From an uncultured Mycoplasmatota bacterium (lineage in GTDB: Bacteria > Bacillota_I > Bacilli_A > RF39 > UBA660): 48,207 nucleotides of DNA. The DNA lies in contig CANSRG010000004.1 of the NCBI GenBank assembly GCA_947649355.1, positions 1 to 48,207 on the forward strand. Direction: 5' to 3'. The translations under genes and the position numbers were made by a program. Below are positions 15,946 to 23,653 of this stretch, piece after piece. The stretch's first letter is position 1. Every line of letters starts with the position of its first letter. The notes beneath the pieces were generated by a model, which ran no database searches, had not been told where the DNA came from, and saw nothing but the letters and a program-made list of their open reading frames with translations.

Positions 15946-18886
15946 CTTTGTCTTCTAGGGAAACACTTACTATTTTAGATACCCCTTGTTCTTGCATAGT
16001 AATTCCATATAAAGTAGTCGCATATTCCATTGTTCTTTTTTTATGAGTAATTAAAATAAATTCACTTTTTTCTTTTTGTTCTTGTAAATAAGCACCGAAA
16101 GTATCTACGTTTGCTTCATCAAGTGCCGCTTCCACTTCATCTAAAATACAAAATGGTACTGGATAAACATTTAATATTGCAAATAAAAGGGAAATTGCTG
16201 TTAAAGTTTTTTCTCCTCCTGATAATAAGCCAATATTATTTAATTTTTTTCCTGGAGGTTCTGCAATGATTTCAATTCCAGTCTCTAAAATATTTTCTGG
16301 ATTAGTAAGCTTTAACATTCCTACTCCACCTTTAAACATTTTTTTGAATACTATTTGAAATTCTTTTTCTATTTTTTCATATGCTTTTTTTAGACGTTCT
16401 TCCATGATGCAATCCATTTCTTCAATAATTTTATATAATTCTTCACATGATTTTTCTAAATCTTCTTGTTGACTTGTTAAAAAGTCATATCGTTCTTTTA
16501 CTCTTTCGTATTCACTAATACTTCCAATATTTACAATACCTAATTTTTGAATTTCTTTTTTTAAACTAGAAACTTTTTCGCGAGCAATCTCAGGTTCTAA
16601 ATCTAATATATAGTCACTTTTTGCTTTTTCGTATGTAATATGATATTCTTCGCTTAATATGCCTAATAAGTAATCCATTTTAGTATCCATTTTTCCTATT
16701 TCAATTTCTTGTTTTTTTAATTCATTTTCTATTTTTTTATACTCTGAATTTTTTTCCTTATAGGTTGTCTCTAGTTCGTTTATCAAAGAAGAAATTTCAC
16801 TTTTTCTTGTTCTTTTTTCTTGAATTTCTTTTTCTGTTATTTCTTTTTCTACTTCTAAGTTTTTCATTTGTTCTAAAATTTGAACTAATGAAGCTTCAAT
16901 GGTTCCACTTTTTAGTGTGTTCGCACTATTTAAACTTTCTTTGGTTTCCTTTAATTTTTTTTCTACTAAATTCTTTTGCGATTCTTTTTGATGATAGATT
17001 TCTTCTTCAATAATCATTTTCTTTTGAATCGTTTTTAATTCATTTTCTAACTTATTTTTTTCTTCATCCAGTTCTTTTCTTTTTTGTTCTAAATTTTTTC
17101 TTGAAAATTCATTATTTTCTAATTCTTGTTTTAAGTTTGCAAGTTCTTGTCTTTCTTTAATCGTGCTATTTTGGTGTTTTAGTGAACCTCCTGTTAATGA
17201 GCCTCCAGCATGAAGGATTTCTCCGTCTAATGATACCACACGATATTTATATTCTAATAAAGCTCCTATCTTATTTAAATATTTGATGTTTTCCACTACT
17301 ACAACATTACCTAATTGATTTTTTATAATATTTTCATATTTTTTATCAAAATGAATTAAATCACTCGCTACTCCTAAATACCCTTCTTCATTTTCGATCT
17401 TCTTTAAATCTTTTTCAGGAATGATTTTTGGTTTTATAATATTTAATGGAAAGAAAGTAGCTCTTCCTAATTTATTATTTTTTAAATATTCAATTGCTTC
17501 TTTTGCAGAATTTTCGTTTTCTGTTATGATGAAGTTGGCAGAAGCTCCTAGGGCAACTACAATGGCTGTGAGATAGACATCGCTTACTTCTAATAATTTT
17601 CCAATCGTTCCTAAAATTCCTTGTAAACGAGGATTATTTAATACGTTTTTTACACTTACAGGTAACCCCATGTCTTGTTCTAAATTTGCTTCTAATAAAT
17701 TGATTTTGTTTTTTAAAATAAAATTATTTTTTTCTGCGGTTTCATTTTCTGTTTCTAAATGCTTTTTCTTAATATTTAAAAGATTTAAAGAACTTTCTGT
17801 ATCACTTAAAAAATTTTGTTCTTCTAGCAATTTTTCTTTTTTCCCTTTTAGTTCTTGTTCTAAAAGTTCGAATTCTTTTTGATAGGCTAATTCTTGTTCT
17901 TTATATATTAGTAAATTCTCATCAATTTTAGCTTGATCTACTACATAATTTTGTCTTTCTAAAAGAAGTTTTTTTTCACTCGATGATTCTGAAAGTAATT
18001 CATTTGTATTTATTAGTTTTTTGTTTAATGTGTTTATTTCCTCTTCTAGTTTTAATAATTCCACACGAAAAGACTCACTTTCTTTGCTTTCTTTTGTAGA
18101 ATTATATTCTAATTTTTCTTTTTGTTCTTCTAATTCTTTTATTTCTTTTAATAATACGTTATAAGTCGTGTGAATTTCTGTGATATCTTTTGTAGTTAAA
18201 GCAATTTCTAATTCTTCTAATTCTTTATGAAATTCTAAGTATTTTTTCGCTATTTCACTTTGTTCTTTTAATGGTTCCACAGATTTTTTTAATTCCTCTG
18301 TTACTAAACTAACTTTTTCTAAATTATCTTTGGCTTTTTCTAATTTTCTTTCACTTTCTAATTTTCTATTTTTATATTTTAAAACATTCGCTGCACTTTC
18401 TAAAATAATTCTTCTATCTATTGGTTTTGCATTTATTATTTCTTCAATACTTCCCTGGCTAATTATATTAAATCTACTTCCGCCTATTCCACTATCTAAA
18501 AAAAGATTTGTAATGTCTTTTAATCTTACTTTACTATTATTTATAAAGTATTCATTTTCTCCTGTATAATAAAGTATTCTTTTTACTTCTACTGTCTCAA
18601 AATCCGTATTTAAAAAATGACTTTCGTTATCAAATGTTAATGCTACTTCTGCTCTTTTAAAAGGGGCTCTTGTTTCGCTTCCTGCAAAGATAACATCGCT
18701 CATTGAGGATGTTCCACGAAGAGATTTTACAGATTGTTCTCCTAATACCCAACGTATGGCATCAACAATATTACTCTTTCCTGATCCGTTTGGCCCAACG
18801 ATTGCTGTAATATTTGTTTTTAATTCAATGTCTATTTTATCTGCAAATGATTTAAATCCATATGCTCTAATACTTTTTAATTTCAT
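15932..18886 (-). CDS. smc: chromosome segregation SMC ATPase, shortened arms
   Basis: SMC with ScpA/ScpB loads and organises the chromosome. The N-terminal head has IRAYGFKSFADK and Walker A GPNGSGKSN. Coiled coil flanks a hinge around residues 410-530, where AGGSLTGGS marks the hinge end. The C-terminal head has the LLSGGEKTLTAISLLF signature and Walker B FCILDEVEAALDEAN. At about 984 residues it is some 200 shorter than Bacillus SMC; the loss is in the coiled-coil arms, since both heads and the hinge are complete. ATG at 18886 begins the conserved MKLKSIRAYGF, one nt after the rnc stop, although the frame is open to 18913. Confidence 0.95.
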   Translation of the reverse strand: MKLKSIRAYGFKSFADKIDIELKTNITAIVGPNGSGKSNIVDAIRWVLGEQSVKSLRGTSSMSDVIFAGSETRAPFKRAEVALTFDNESHFLNTDFETVEVKRILYYTGENEYFINNSKVRLKDITNLFLDSGIGGSRFNIISQGSIEEIINAKPIDRRIILESAANVLKYKNRKLESERKLEKAKDNLEKVSLVTEELKKSVEPLKEQSEIAKKYLEFHKELEELEIALTTKDITEIHTTYNVLLKEIKELEEQKEKLEYNSTKESKESESFRVELLKLEEEINTLNKKLINTNELLSESSSEKKLLLERQNYVVDQAKIDENLLIYKEQELAYQKEFELLEQELKGKKEKLLEEQNFLSDTESSLNLLNIKKKHLETENETAEKNNFILKNKINLLEANLEQDMGLPVSVKNVLNNPRLQGILGTIGKLLEVSDVYLTAIVVALGASANFIITENENSAKEAIEYLKNNKLGRATFFPLNIIKPKIIPEKDLKKIENEEGYLGVASDLIHFDKKYENIIKNQLGNVVVVENIKYLNKIGALLEYKYRVVSLDGEILHAGGSLTGGSLKHQNSTIKERQELANLKQELENNEFSRKNLEQKRKELDEEKNKLENELKTIQKKMIIEEEIYHQKESQKNLVEKKLKETKESLNSANTLKSGTIEASLVQILEQMKNLEVEKEITEKEIQEKRTRKSEISSLINELETTYKEKNSEYKKIENELKKQEIEIGKMDTKMDYLLGILSEEYHITYEKAKSDYILDLEPEIAREKVSSLKKEIQKLGIVNIGSISEYERVKERYDFLTSQQEDLEKSCEELYKIIEEMDCIMEERLKKAYEKIEKEFQIVFKKMFKGGVGMLKLTNPENILETGIEIIAEPPGKKLNNIGLLSGGEKTLTAISLLFAILNVYPVPFCILDEVEAALDEANVDTFGAYLQEQKEKSEFILITHKKRTMEYATTLYGITMQEQGVSKIVSVSLEDKEKRV

Positions 18887-18887
18887 G

Positions 18888-19544
18888 TTACTTTGCTCTT
18901 TTCTTATAAGCATCTAGTGCTGCTTGTTGCTCTGCTTCTTTTTTACTTTTTCCTATTCCTGTTCCATATACTATGCCATCAATCACAACATTTACAGTAA
19001 ATGTTCTGTCATGGGCTGGTCCTTCTTCTTTTTCTAATATATAGCTTAAACTTTCTTTATCTGTTTGCACCATTTCTTGTAAGGCTGATTTGTAATCACT
19101 AAAAAAATGATAATTTCCTTTTATGTATGGAAGAATTATTTTATTGCAATATTCTTTTGCTTTTTCGAATCCTAAATCTAAATAAATGGCTCCTAAAACA
19201 CTTTCAAAAACATCTGCAATAATCGTATCGTTAATGTTTCCTATTTGCCCATGTCCTACTAAAATATATTTATTTAAACCTATTTCTTTTCCGTATGTTG
19301 CTAATGCTTGTTCGCATACAAAACTCGCTCTTAGTTTTGTCATATCTCCCTCTTTTAAATCAGTATTTAAATAAAAATATTCACTTGTTATTACTTCTAA
19401 AACTGCATCTCCTAGAAATTCTAAACGTTCATAAGACTCTTTATGATGCTCATTTGCATAGGAACTATGTGTTAGTGCTGTTACTAGCATTTCTTTATTT
19501 TCTAAAATAATATCATATTGTTTTAATACATTTTCGAATTCCAT
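18888..19544 (-). CDS. rnc: ribonuclease III
   Basis: RNase III cuts double-stranded RNA in rRNA maturation and regulation. The catalytic domain carries the signature ERLEFLGDAVLEVI near residue 42 and the second acidic cluster in IADVFESVLGAIYLD near residue 115. A double-stranded RNA-binding domain covers about 150-218, ending GKSKKEAEQQAALDAYK. Length is 218 residues, normal. GGAGGATG precedes the ATG. rnc-smc is the usual Bacilli order, and ftsY is not next to them here. Confidence 0.95.
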   Translation of the reverse strand: MEFENVLKQYDIILENKEMLVTALTHSSYANEHHKESYERLEFLGDAVLEVITSEYFYLNTDLKEGDMTKLRASFVCEQALATYGKEIGLNKYILVGHGQIGNINDTIIADVFESVLGAIYLDLGFEKAKEYCNKIILPYIKGNYHFFSDYKSALQEMVQTDKESLSYILEKEEGPAHDRTFTVNVVIDGIVYGTGIGKSKKEAEQQAALDAYKKRAK

Positions 19545-19598
19545 AATTTCATCCTCCTTTTTTATTATACTATAAATTATTCTTTTTCTCTAGTTTAA

Positions 19599-19627
19599 TT
19601 TACAATAAGTTTAATTTGTAGTAGAAT
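19599..19627 (+). promoter_or_regulatory. promoter of yidD and the TroA-fold lipoprotein gene
   Basis: TTTACA (19599-19604), 17 nt, TAGAAT (19622-19627). AGGTGA follows at 19634-19639, before a TTG start. Confidence 0.55.
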
Positions 19628-19643
19628 ATTTTTAGGTGATAGT

Positions 19644-19877
19644 TTGAAAAAGTTTCTTTTATTTTTAATACGATTTTATCAAAGTATTCCTTTTTCATCG
19701 CACTATAATTGTCGGTGTATTCCTACTTGTAGTGAATATACTTATGAAGCAATTTCTTATTATGGAGTGCGAAAAGGAATTTCTCTTGGTATAAAAAGAA
19801 TTATTCGCTGTCGGCCTGGTGGAATTTATGGATATCAACCATTAGAAAAGGAGGTGGAACATGAAAAAAGTTTTTAG
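19644..19877 (+). CDS. yidD: membrane protein insertion efficiency factor YidD
   Basis: YidD is a small amphipathic protein at the inner face of the membrane that aids insertion by YidC. The family core is visible: IRFYQS, CRCIPTCSEYTYEAI, YGVRKG and RIIRCRPGG. The end differs from the usual HPGGxDPV, reading GIYGYQPLE. Length is 77 residues. The start is TTG at 19644, preceded by AGGTGA. The last 17 nt overlap the start of the lipoprotein gene, which suggests coupling; YidD normally sits near rnpA, rpmH and yidC, which are absent here. Confidence 0.88.
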   Translation: MKKFLLFLIRFYQSIPFSSHYNCRCIPTCSEYTYEAISYYGVRKGISLGIKRIIRCRPGGIYGYQPLEKEVEHEKSF

Positions 19878-20721
19878 TTTTCTTTTTCTTCTTGTAATTT
19901 TTCTTTTTACAAGTGGATGTGATTCTTTTGAAAATGCAACTATTTATACAACCGTATACCCTATTCAGTTTTTAAGTGAAACTTTGTATGGAGATCATTC
20001 TACTTCTACTTCTATTTATCCAGATGGAGCAGATGTTTCAACTTATCAAATCACAGATAAACTTATAGAACGTTATAGTAAAGGAAGTATATTCCTTTAT
20101 AATGGTACGACTGATGAAAAGCAAATTGCAAAAAAATTAGTAAATGAAAGAAAAAAATTGAAAATTATTGATGTTGCCTATAGTTTGAAATATAAATATG
20201 GTGTGGAAGAACTTTGGCTTAATCCAAGTAATTTCTTAATGCTTGCTGCAAATCTTAAAAATGGTTTAGAAGAACAGATGGGTACTAAATATTTAAATGA
20301 AGAAATTGAAAAGAAATATCGTGACTTAGAAGTTACTTTATCTATTATGGATGCTGAGATAAGAAGTATTGCAAAAGAGGCTTTAGAAAGAAATCAAAAT
20401 ACTCTTATTGTATCTTCAAATGTATTTAAATTTTTAGAAAATTATGGTTTTCGTGTCATATCTTTAGAAGACTATCAAGAAAATTCAAATAGTTTTAATA
20501 CATTAAAAAGTAATTTTAATTCTGGAACTTATAAATATTTACTAATTGAAGAGTCTCGGGAAAATGATCGCATTAAAGAACTACAATCGCAAAACAATGC
20601 AGAAGTTATTTCTGTTCACATGCTTACTACATTATCTGAGACAGATAAAGCTAATAATGAAAATTATTTTTCTATAATGAATAAATTTATTACTAATTTA
20701 AAAAAAGCAACAAATTATTAA
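19861..20721 (+). CDS. TroA/ZnuA-superfamily lipoprotein lacking metal ligands
   Basis: A lipoprotein signal ends in LFTSGC with Cys20. The rest follows zinc/manganese-binding ABC receptors (ZnuA/TroA fold): TTVYPIQFLSETL at the start, the YPDGAD block, ELWLNPSNFLMLA, a long linking helix (residues 140-178) and VSSNVFKFLENYGF. Yet the residues expected to bind metal are replaced: Ser60 for the first His (DVSTYQ), Leu118 for the second (EELWLNP), Asn187 for the third (SSNVF), and no Asp/Glu near 251-253. No permease or ATPase gene is adjacent. It may bind another ligand or have become structural. The fold is confident, the role unknown. Confidence 0.8.
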   Translation: MKKVFSFLFLLVIFLFTSGCDSFENATIYTTVYPIQFLSETLYGDHSTSTSIYPDGADVSTYQITDKLIERYSKGSIFLYNGTTDEKQIAKKLVNERKKLKIIDVAYSLKYKYGVEELWLNPSNFLMLAANLKNGLEEQMGTKYLNEEIEKKYRDLEVTLSIMDAEIRSIAKEALERNQNTLIVSSNVFKFLENYGFRVISLEDYQENSNSFNTLKSNFNSGTYKYLLIEESRENDRIKELQSQNNAEVISVHMLTTLSETDKANNENYFSIMNKFITNLKKATNY

Positions 20722-20740
20722 AAGGATTTGCTGCTTTTTT
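20701..20740. terminator. bidirectional terminator between the lipoprotein gene and tatD
   Basis: AAAAAAGCA and CAAAT pair with ATTTG and TGCTTTTTT around one mismatch, with T-tracts on both strands. Confidence 0.8.
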
Positions 20741-21494
20741 ATTTTAGCTTTTTAAATAGACGTCTTGCATTTTTTGATGTTTGCTCTTCTATTTCTTCAT
20801 AGCTTCTTTTTTTTATTTCACAAAGTTTTTCAATAATATATTTAATATTATTAGGTCTATTTCTCATATTTTTGAATGGTTCTGGAGCTATATAAGGACT
20901 ATCTGTTTCTACTAAAAATAATTCATCTGGTACTGTTTGGACAACTTCTAGAGATTTTTTAGCATTTTTATAAGTGATTCTTCCAGCAAAAGAAATATAA
21001 TAACCATTTTTAATTAAATATTTTAAAGATTCTATATCTGGTTGAAAACAATGAAATACACAACCATATTTTGGTTTTACATATTTTTCGAAAATTTCAA
21101 TTATCTCTTTATTTGTATTATTAGCATGGATAATAACTGGTAATTGTAAATTGTTAGCAATTATAATTTGTCTGATAAAATATTTTTTTTGCTCTTCTAA
21201 ATTATTTTTTGTTGTATCTAGCCCAATTTCTCCAATTGCTACAACTTTTTGATTTTGAGCTAAATCATAAAGACTTTGGAAATCTTCTTGCTCAGTATAT
21301 AAAGGATGAATGCCAATTGCTGAATAAAATTTATGATTTTTAGTGCTTAATAAAATTGATTCTTTTGAAGTAGATAGATTTAAACCAACATTTATTACAC
21401 TTTCTATTTGATTATTCGTATTTATTTCTTGTATATGTTCTTCTTGATTTTTTAGTACTAAGCTATTCACATGTACATGAGTATCTATAGCCAT
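20739..21494 (-). CDS. tatD: TatD-family metal-dependent hydrolase
   Basis: TatD proteins are TIM-barrel metal-dependent 3'-5' nucleases; the Bacilli copy is often called YabD. The metal-binding series is complete: DTHVHVN at the start, AIGEIGLD, VIIHAN, VFHCFQPD and LVETDSPYIAPEP. Length is about 251 residues, as usual. The frame opens at 21509, but GGGAG is 8 nt before the ATG at 21494, and the family starts near MAIDTH. metS and ksgA, its common neighbours, are missing. Confidence 0.93.
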   Translation of the reverse strand: MAIDTHVHVNSLVLKNQEEHIQEINTNNQIESVINVGLNLSTSKESILLSTKNHKFYSAIGIHPLYTEQEDFQSLYDLAQNQKVVAIGEIGLDTTKNNLEEQKKYFIRQIIIANNLQLPVIIHANNTNKEIIEIFEKYVKPKYGCVFHCFQPDIESLKYLIKNGYYISFAGRITYKNAKKSLEVVQTVPDELFLVETDSPYIAPEPFKNMRNRPNNIKYIIEKLCEIKKRSYEEIEEQTSKNARRLFKKLK

Positions 21495-21596
21495 TTTCAT
21501 TTCTCCCATTCATTTGTATTTTTATTAGGTATATTAAAACGACTTATTATAAGCCGCTTTCTATTTTTATTCGAAACTTCCGATTTAAAAACTATT

Positions 21597-21672
21597 TGGT
21601 GTCCCCTTAGGGATTCGAACCCTAGACCCACTGATTAAGAGTCAGTTGCTCTACCAACTGAGCTAAGGAGAC
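21597..21672 (-). tRNA. tRNA-Lys (CTT)
   Basis: Full cloverleaf on the minus strand. The acceptor GTCTCCT pairs with AGGGGAC, the anticodon loop is CTCTTAA, and CCA is encoded at 21597-21599. It is the last gene of an Ile-Glu-Lys series. Confidence 0.95.
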
Positions 21673-21681
21673 ATTTATGAA

Positions 21682-21703
21682 ATCCTCGATAGAAATCGAG
21701 GAT
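21682..21703. other. 9-bp intergenic hairpin between tRNA-Glu and tRNA-Lys
   Basis: ATCCTCGAT (21682-21690) pairs perfectly with ATCGAGGAT (21695-21703) around AGAA. No strong T-tract follows on either strand, so a processing signal is as likely as a weak terminator. Confidence 0.6.
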
Positions 21704-21715
21704 AATTATACAAAA

Positions 21716-21792
21716 TGGTGACCCGTACGGGATTTGAACCCATGAATGCATGCGTGAAAGGCATGTGTGTTCAACCACTTCACCAACGGGCC
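21716..21792 (-). tRNA. tRNA-Glu (TTC)
   Basis: The acceptor GGCCCGT pairs with ACGGGTC, the anticodon loop is CTTTCAC in a CATGC/GCATG stem, and CCA is encoded. It is close to the usual Bacilli tRNA-Glu. Confidence 0.95.
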
Positions 21793-21802
21793 ATAAACAA
21801 AA

Positions 21803-21879
<77 letters not shown>

Positions 21880-21899
21880 ATTTTGCCAACGACTATTAC

Positions 21900-21928
21900 A
21901 TTTTAACCTATAATATATCTTTTGACAA
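21900..21928 (-). promoter_or_regulatory. promoter of the tRNA Ile-Glu-Lys operon
   Basis: TTGTCA (21923-21928), 17 nt, TAAAAT (21900-21905) on the minus strand, 20 nt before tRNA-Ile. Confidence 0.65.
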
Positions 21929-21989
21929 GTCTTTTTTACAAAAAAATTAAATTTTTATAAAAACCACTTTTGGTTGACAACAATTTAAA

Positions 21990-22080
21990 TGGCGGAGCAG
22001 GAGAGATTTGAACTCTCGCGCCGGTTCCCCGACCTACACCCTTAGCAGGGGCGCCTCTTCAGCCTCTTGAGTACTACTCC
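21990..22080 (-). tRNA. tRNA-Ser (GCT)
   Basis: Class II tRNA with a long variable arm. The acceptor GGAGTAG pairs with CTGCTCC, the anticodon loop is CTGCTAA, and CCA is encoded at 21990-21992. A small AACCA/TGGTT hairpin with a broken T-run follows. Confidence 0.93.
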
Positions 22081-22102
22081 ATTACCAAGTGGTTACTTAT
22101 AA

Positions 22103-22131
22103 AGTTTACTATAAATATTCTTGTTCGTCAA
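22103..22131 (-). promoter_or_regulatory. promoter of tRNA-Ser
   Basis: TTGACG (22126-22131), 17 nt, TAAACT (22103-22108) on the minus strand. Confidence 0.6.
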
Positions 22132-22134
22132 CAC

Positions 22135-22434
22135 TTATTTCATATTTTTAATAGCAAAATTGTTTAAACATTGTTTTTTTAATATATAAGCTCCAATGAT
22201 ATAGATAAGGGAAAAAATGATTAAAATAATTGCCATAGTCCATGTTGCCCAATTCACTTCCTTTTGAATATAACCACTTACTATTAAAAAGATAGAAAAT
22301 AAAATTCCTATTGTACCAATTATATTTAATCTAATAAATCTTTTTCTCATTTCTTGCCCTTTTGATGTTTTAAAATATTTTTCTTGGCATTGTTTTTTTT
22401 CCTTTTTATTCATGCGTTCATATTTTGTTTTCAT
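22135..22434 (-). CDS. hypothetical small two-helix membrane protein
   Basis: This 99-residue protein is not recognised. A strongly basic N-terminal stretch (about 35 residues) is followed by two membrane helices (about 38-56 and 66-86) and a short basic tail, a topology with both ends inside. GAGGAGGC precedes the ATG. Its stop lies at the tRNA-Ser promoter, and no neighbour hints at a role. Confidence 0.65.
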   Translation of the reverse strand: MKTKYERMNKKEKKQCQEKYFKTSKGQEMRKRFIRLNIIGTIGILFSIFLIVSGYIQKEVNWATWTMAIILIIFSLIYIIGAYILKKQCLNNFAIKNMK

Positions 22435-22518
22435 AGTAAGCCTCCTCGCCTTTTTATCATATCATATTTTTCTTTTTCATGAGTATTTTTTTCCGTTTTT
22501 TTGCATAAATTTTATTAA

Positions 22519-22899
22519 ATGAAAGACATTTATAAAACTTTACGAGAATTAGAAATTGAAGATTGGATATGGATTATTACCCTTTTTTCAGCCATTTTTG
22601 CGATTATATCTAATATTTTTGAAAGAAATTATGTTAAAACTAAAAATCCTGAAAGCAAAAATATTTATAAAACAATCAATGTCACTCTTTTAACTATTTC
22701 CTTTTTTGTGTATTTGTACTTTTTACTACTTTCTTATTCTCGTATCAAAGCAATTAACCCTACTACTTCTTTTAAACAAGCAAGACTAACAAATATCAAT
22801 TTTATTGGAGCAGTACTATTTATAGTTGCTTCAGTTATTTCTATTTTTGTTGAAATTTATAGTGATGATGGTTCTGATTCCAGTTTAATTCCTTTTTAA
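22519..22899 (+). CDS. hypothetical three-helix membrane protein
   Basis: This 126-residue protein is not recognised. Membrane helices cover about residues 17-34, 54-72 and 92-112, and the acidic C-terminal tail reads YSDDGSDSS. No Shine-Dalgarno sequence is visible before the ATG; only AT-rich bases and Ts lie upstream, so translation from a leaderless or very short leader is possible. It lies between tRNA genes and is transcribed opposite its neighbours. Confidence 0.6.
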   Translation: MKDIYKTLRELEIEDWIWIITLFSAIFAIISNIFERNYVKTKNPESKNIYKTINVTLLTISFFVYLYFLLLSYSRIKAINPTTSFKQARLTNINFIGAVLFIVASVISIFVEIYSDDGSDSSLIPF

Positions 22900-22918
22900 A
22901 AAAAAGCCATAAAGGCTT
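22898..22918 (-). terminator. terminator after tRNA-Gln
   Basis: AAGCC-TTTAT-GGCTT on the minus strand, with a run of eight T beginning in the stem, 11 nt behind the tRNA CCA end. Confidence 0.75.
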
Positions 22919-22928
22919 AATATACTAT

Positions 22929-23004
22929 TGGCTACCCTGGTTGGATTCGAACCAACGAAATGGTAGGGTCAGAGCCTACTGCCTTACCGCTTGGCGACAG
23001 GGTA
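22929..23004 (-). tRNA. tRNA-Gln (CTG)
   Basis: The acceptor TACCCTG pairs with CAGGGTA, the anticodon loop is CTCTGAC in a GTAGG/CCTAC stem, the discriminator is G, and CCA is encoded. Its upstream TACAAT has no convincing -35. Confidence 0.93.
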
Positions 23005-23068
23005 ATAAATTTTACTTTTTTATTGTACATCTTTTTTTGAAAAAAAACTACCTTTTTTAAAAAATAAC

Positions 23069-23097
23069 TTGTATTTTAAAAAAAATTATTGTATACT
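23069..23097 (+). promoter_or_regulatory. promoter of the tRNA Met/Ile2-Leu pair
   Basis: TTGTAT (23069-23074), 17 nt, TATACT (23092-23097), 12 nt before the first tRNA. Confidence 0.65.
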
Positions 23098-23109
23098 TAA
23101 GAAGTTATT

Positions 23110-23186
23110 GGACCTCTAGCTCAGTTGGTTAGAGCAACCGGCTCATAACCGGTCGGTCGTAGGTTCGAGTCCTACGAGGTCCACCA
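23110..23186 (+). tRNA. tRNA with CAT anticodon (Ile2 or elongator Met)
   Basis: The acceptor GGACCTC pairs with GAGGTCC, the anticodon loop is CTCATAA in an ACCGG/CCGGT stem, and CCA is encoded. The paired first acceptor position excludes initiator tRNA. The GGACCT start and TTGGTTAGAGC D-arm resemble the lysidine-modified tRNA-Ile2 of Bacilli and mycoplasmas, so Ile2 is somewhat favoured over Met. Confidence 0.9.
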
Positions 23187-23198
23187 TTTTTTAAAATT

Positions 23199-23283
23199 GC
23201 AGGCGTGGCGAAATTGGTAGACGCACTAGACTTAGGATCTAGCGCCTCACGGCATGGGGGTTCAAGTCCCTTCGCCTGCACCA
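23199..23283 (+). tRNA. tRNA-Leu (TAG)
   Basis: Class II tRNA. The acceptor GCAGGCG pairs with CGCCTGC, the anticodon loop is CTTAGGA in a CTAGA/TCTAG stem, there is a long variable arm, and CCA is encoded at 23281-23283. Confidence 0.95.
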
Positions 23284-23638
23284 TTGACAAATCTGTTCGA
23301 ACTATTCGAACTTTGAATATACTTTCAGTCTGAAATATGACTGATTTTTTATTACCTAAAATTCCCTCTAGCAATTTGTTATTTGTGGTGAAATTCCTAT
23401 CACTACTGCACCTTTCCAATAATTACTTTTCTTAAATCAATCATTAGTAATTTTTGTTTAGTCCATAACGATTTCACATTATTTTTCCTATTATTGTCAA
23501 TTTCGCTTCACTTTTACACCTTCATTTGGTAAATAATTCTATCTTTTTTTGGGACAACTTAAAACTCGAAAAAAGTTAGCATAATTATAATGACTCCTCT
23601 TTTTAAAAATGCTATACTATTTTTAGTAGTAAATAGTA
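23284..23638. other. 355-nt gene-free stretch behind tRNA-Leu
   Basis: It holds a perfect inverted repeat GTTCGAA-CTA-TTCGAAC (23295-23311) and a smaller one (TTTCAGTCTGAAA), neither followed by T. A promoter for the next gene pair is at 23590-23618. No coding sequence, duplicated tRNA end or integrase is visible. The reading frames here and in the tRNA genes are antisense artefacts. Confidence 0.6.
23590..23618 (+). promoter_or_regulatory. promoter of the PP-loop/TudS-like operon
   Basis: ATGACT (23590-23595), 17 nt, TATACT (23613-23618). Start of transcription would be near 23625, about 30 nt before the ATG. Confidence 0.55.
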
Positions 23639-23653
23639 TTGGAAGTGAAAGTC

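Noticed and set aside
21961-21980. Small AACCA/TGGTT hairpin behind tRNA-Ser as a strong terminator
   Set aside because: The stem is only 5 bp and the T-run is broken, so I mention it only in the tRNA-Ser entry.
23129-23419. 96-codon minus-strand frame
   Set aside because: It is antisense to the CAT-anticodon tRNA and tRNA-Leu, with the typical false peptide GPRRTRTYDR.
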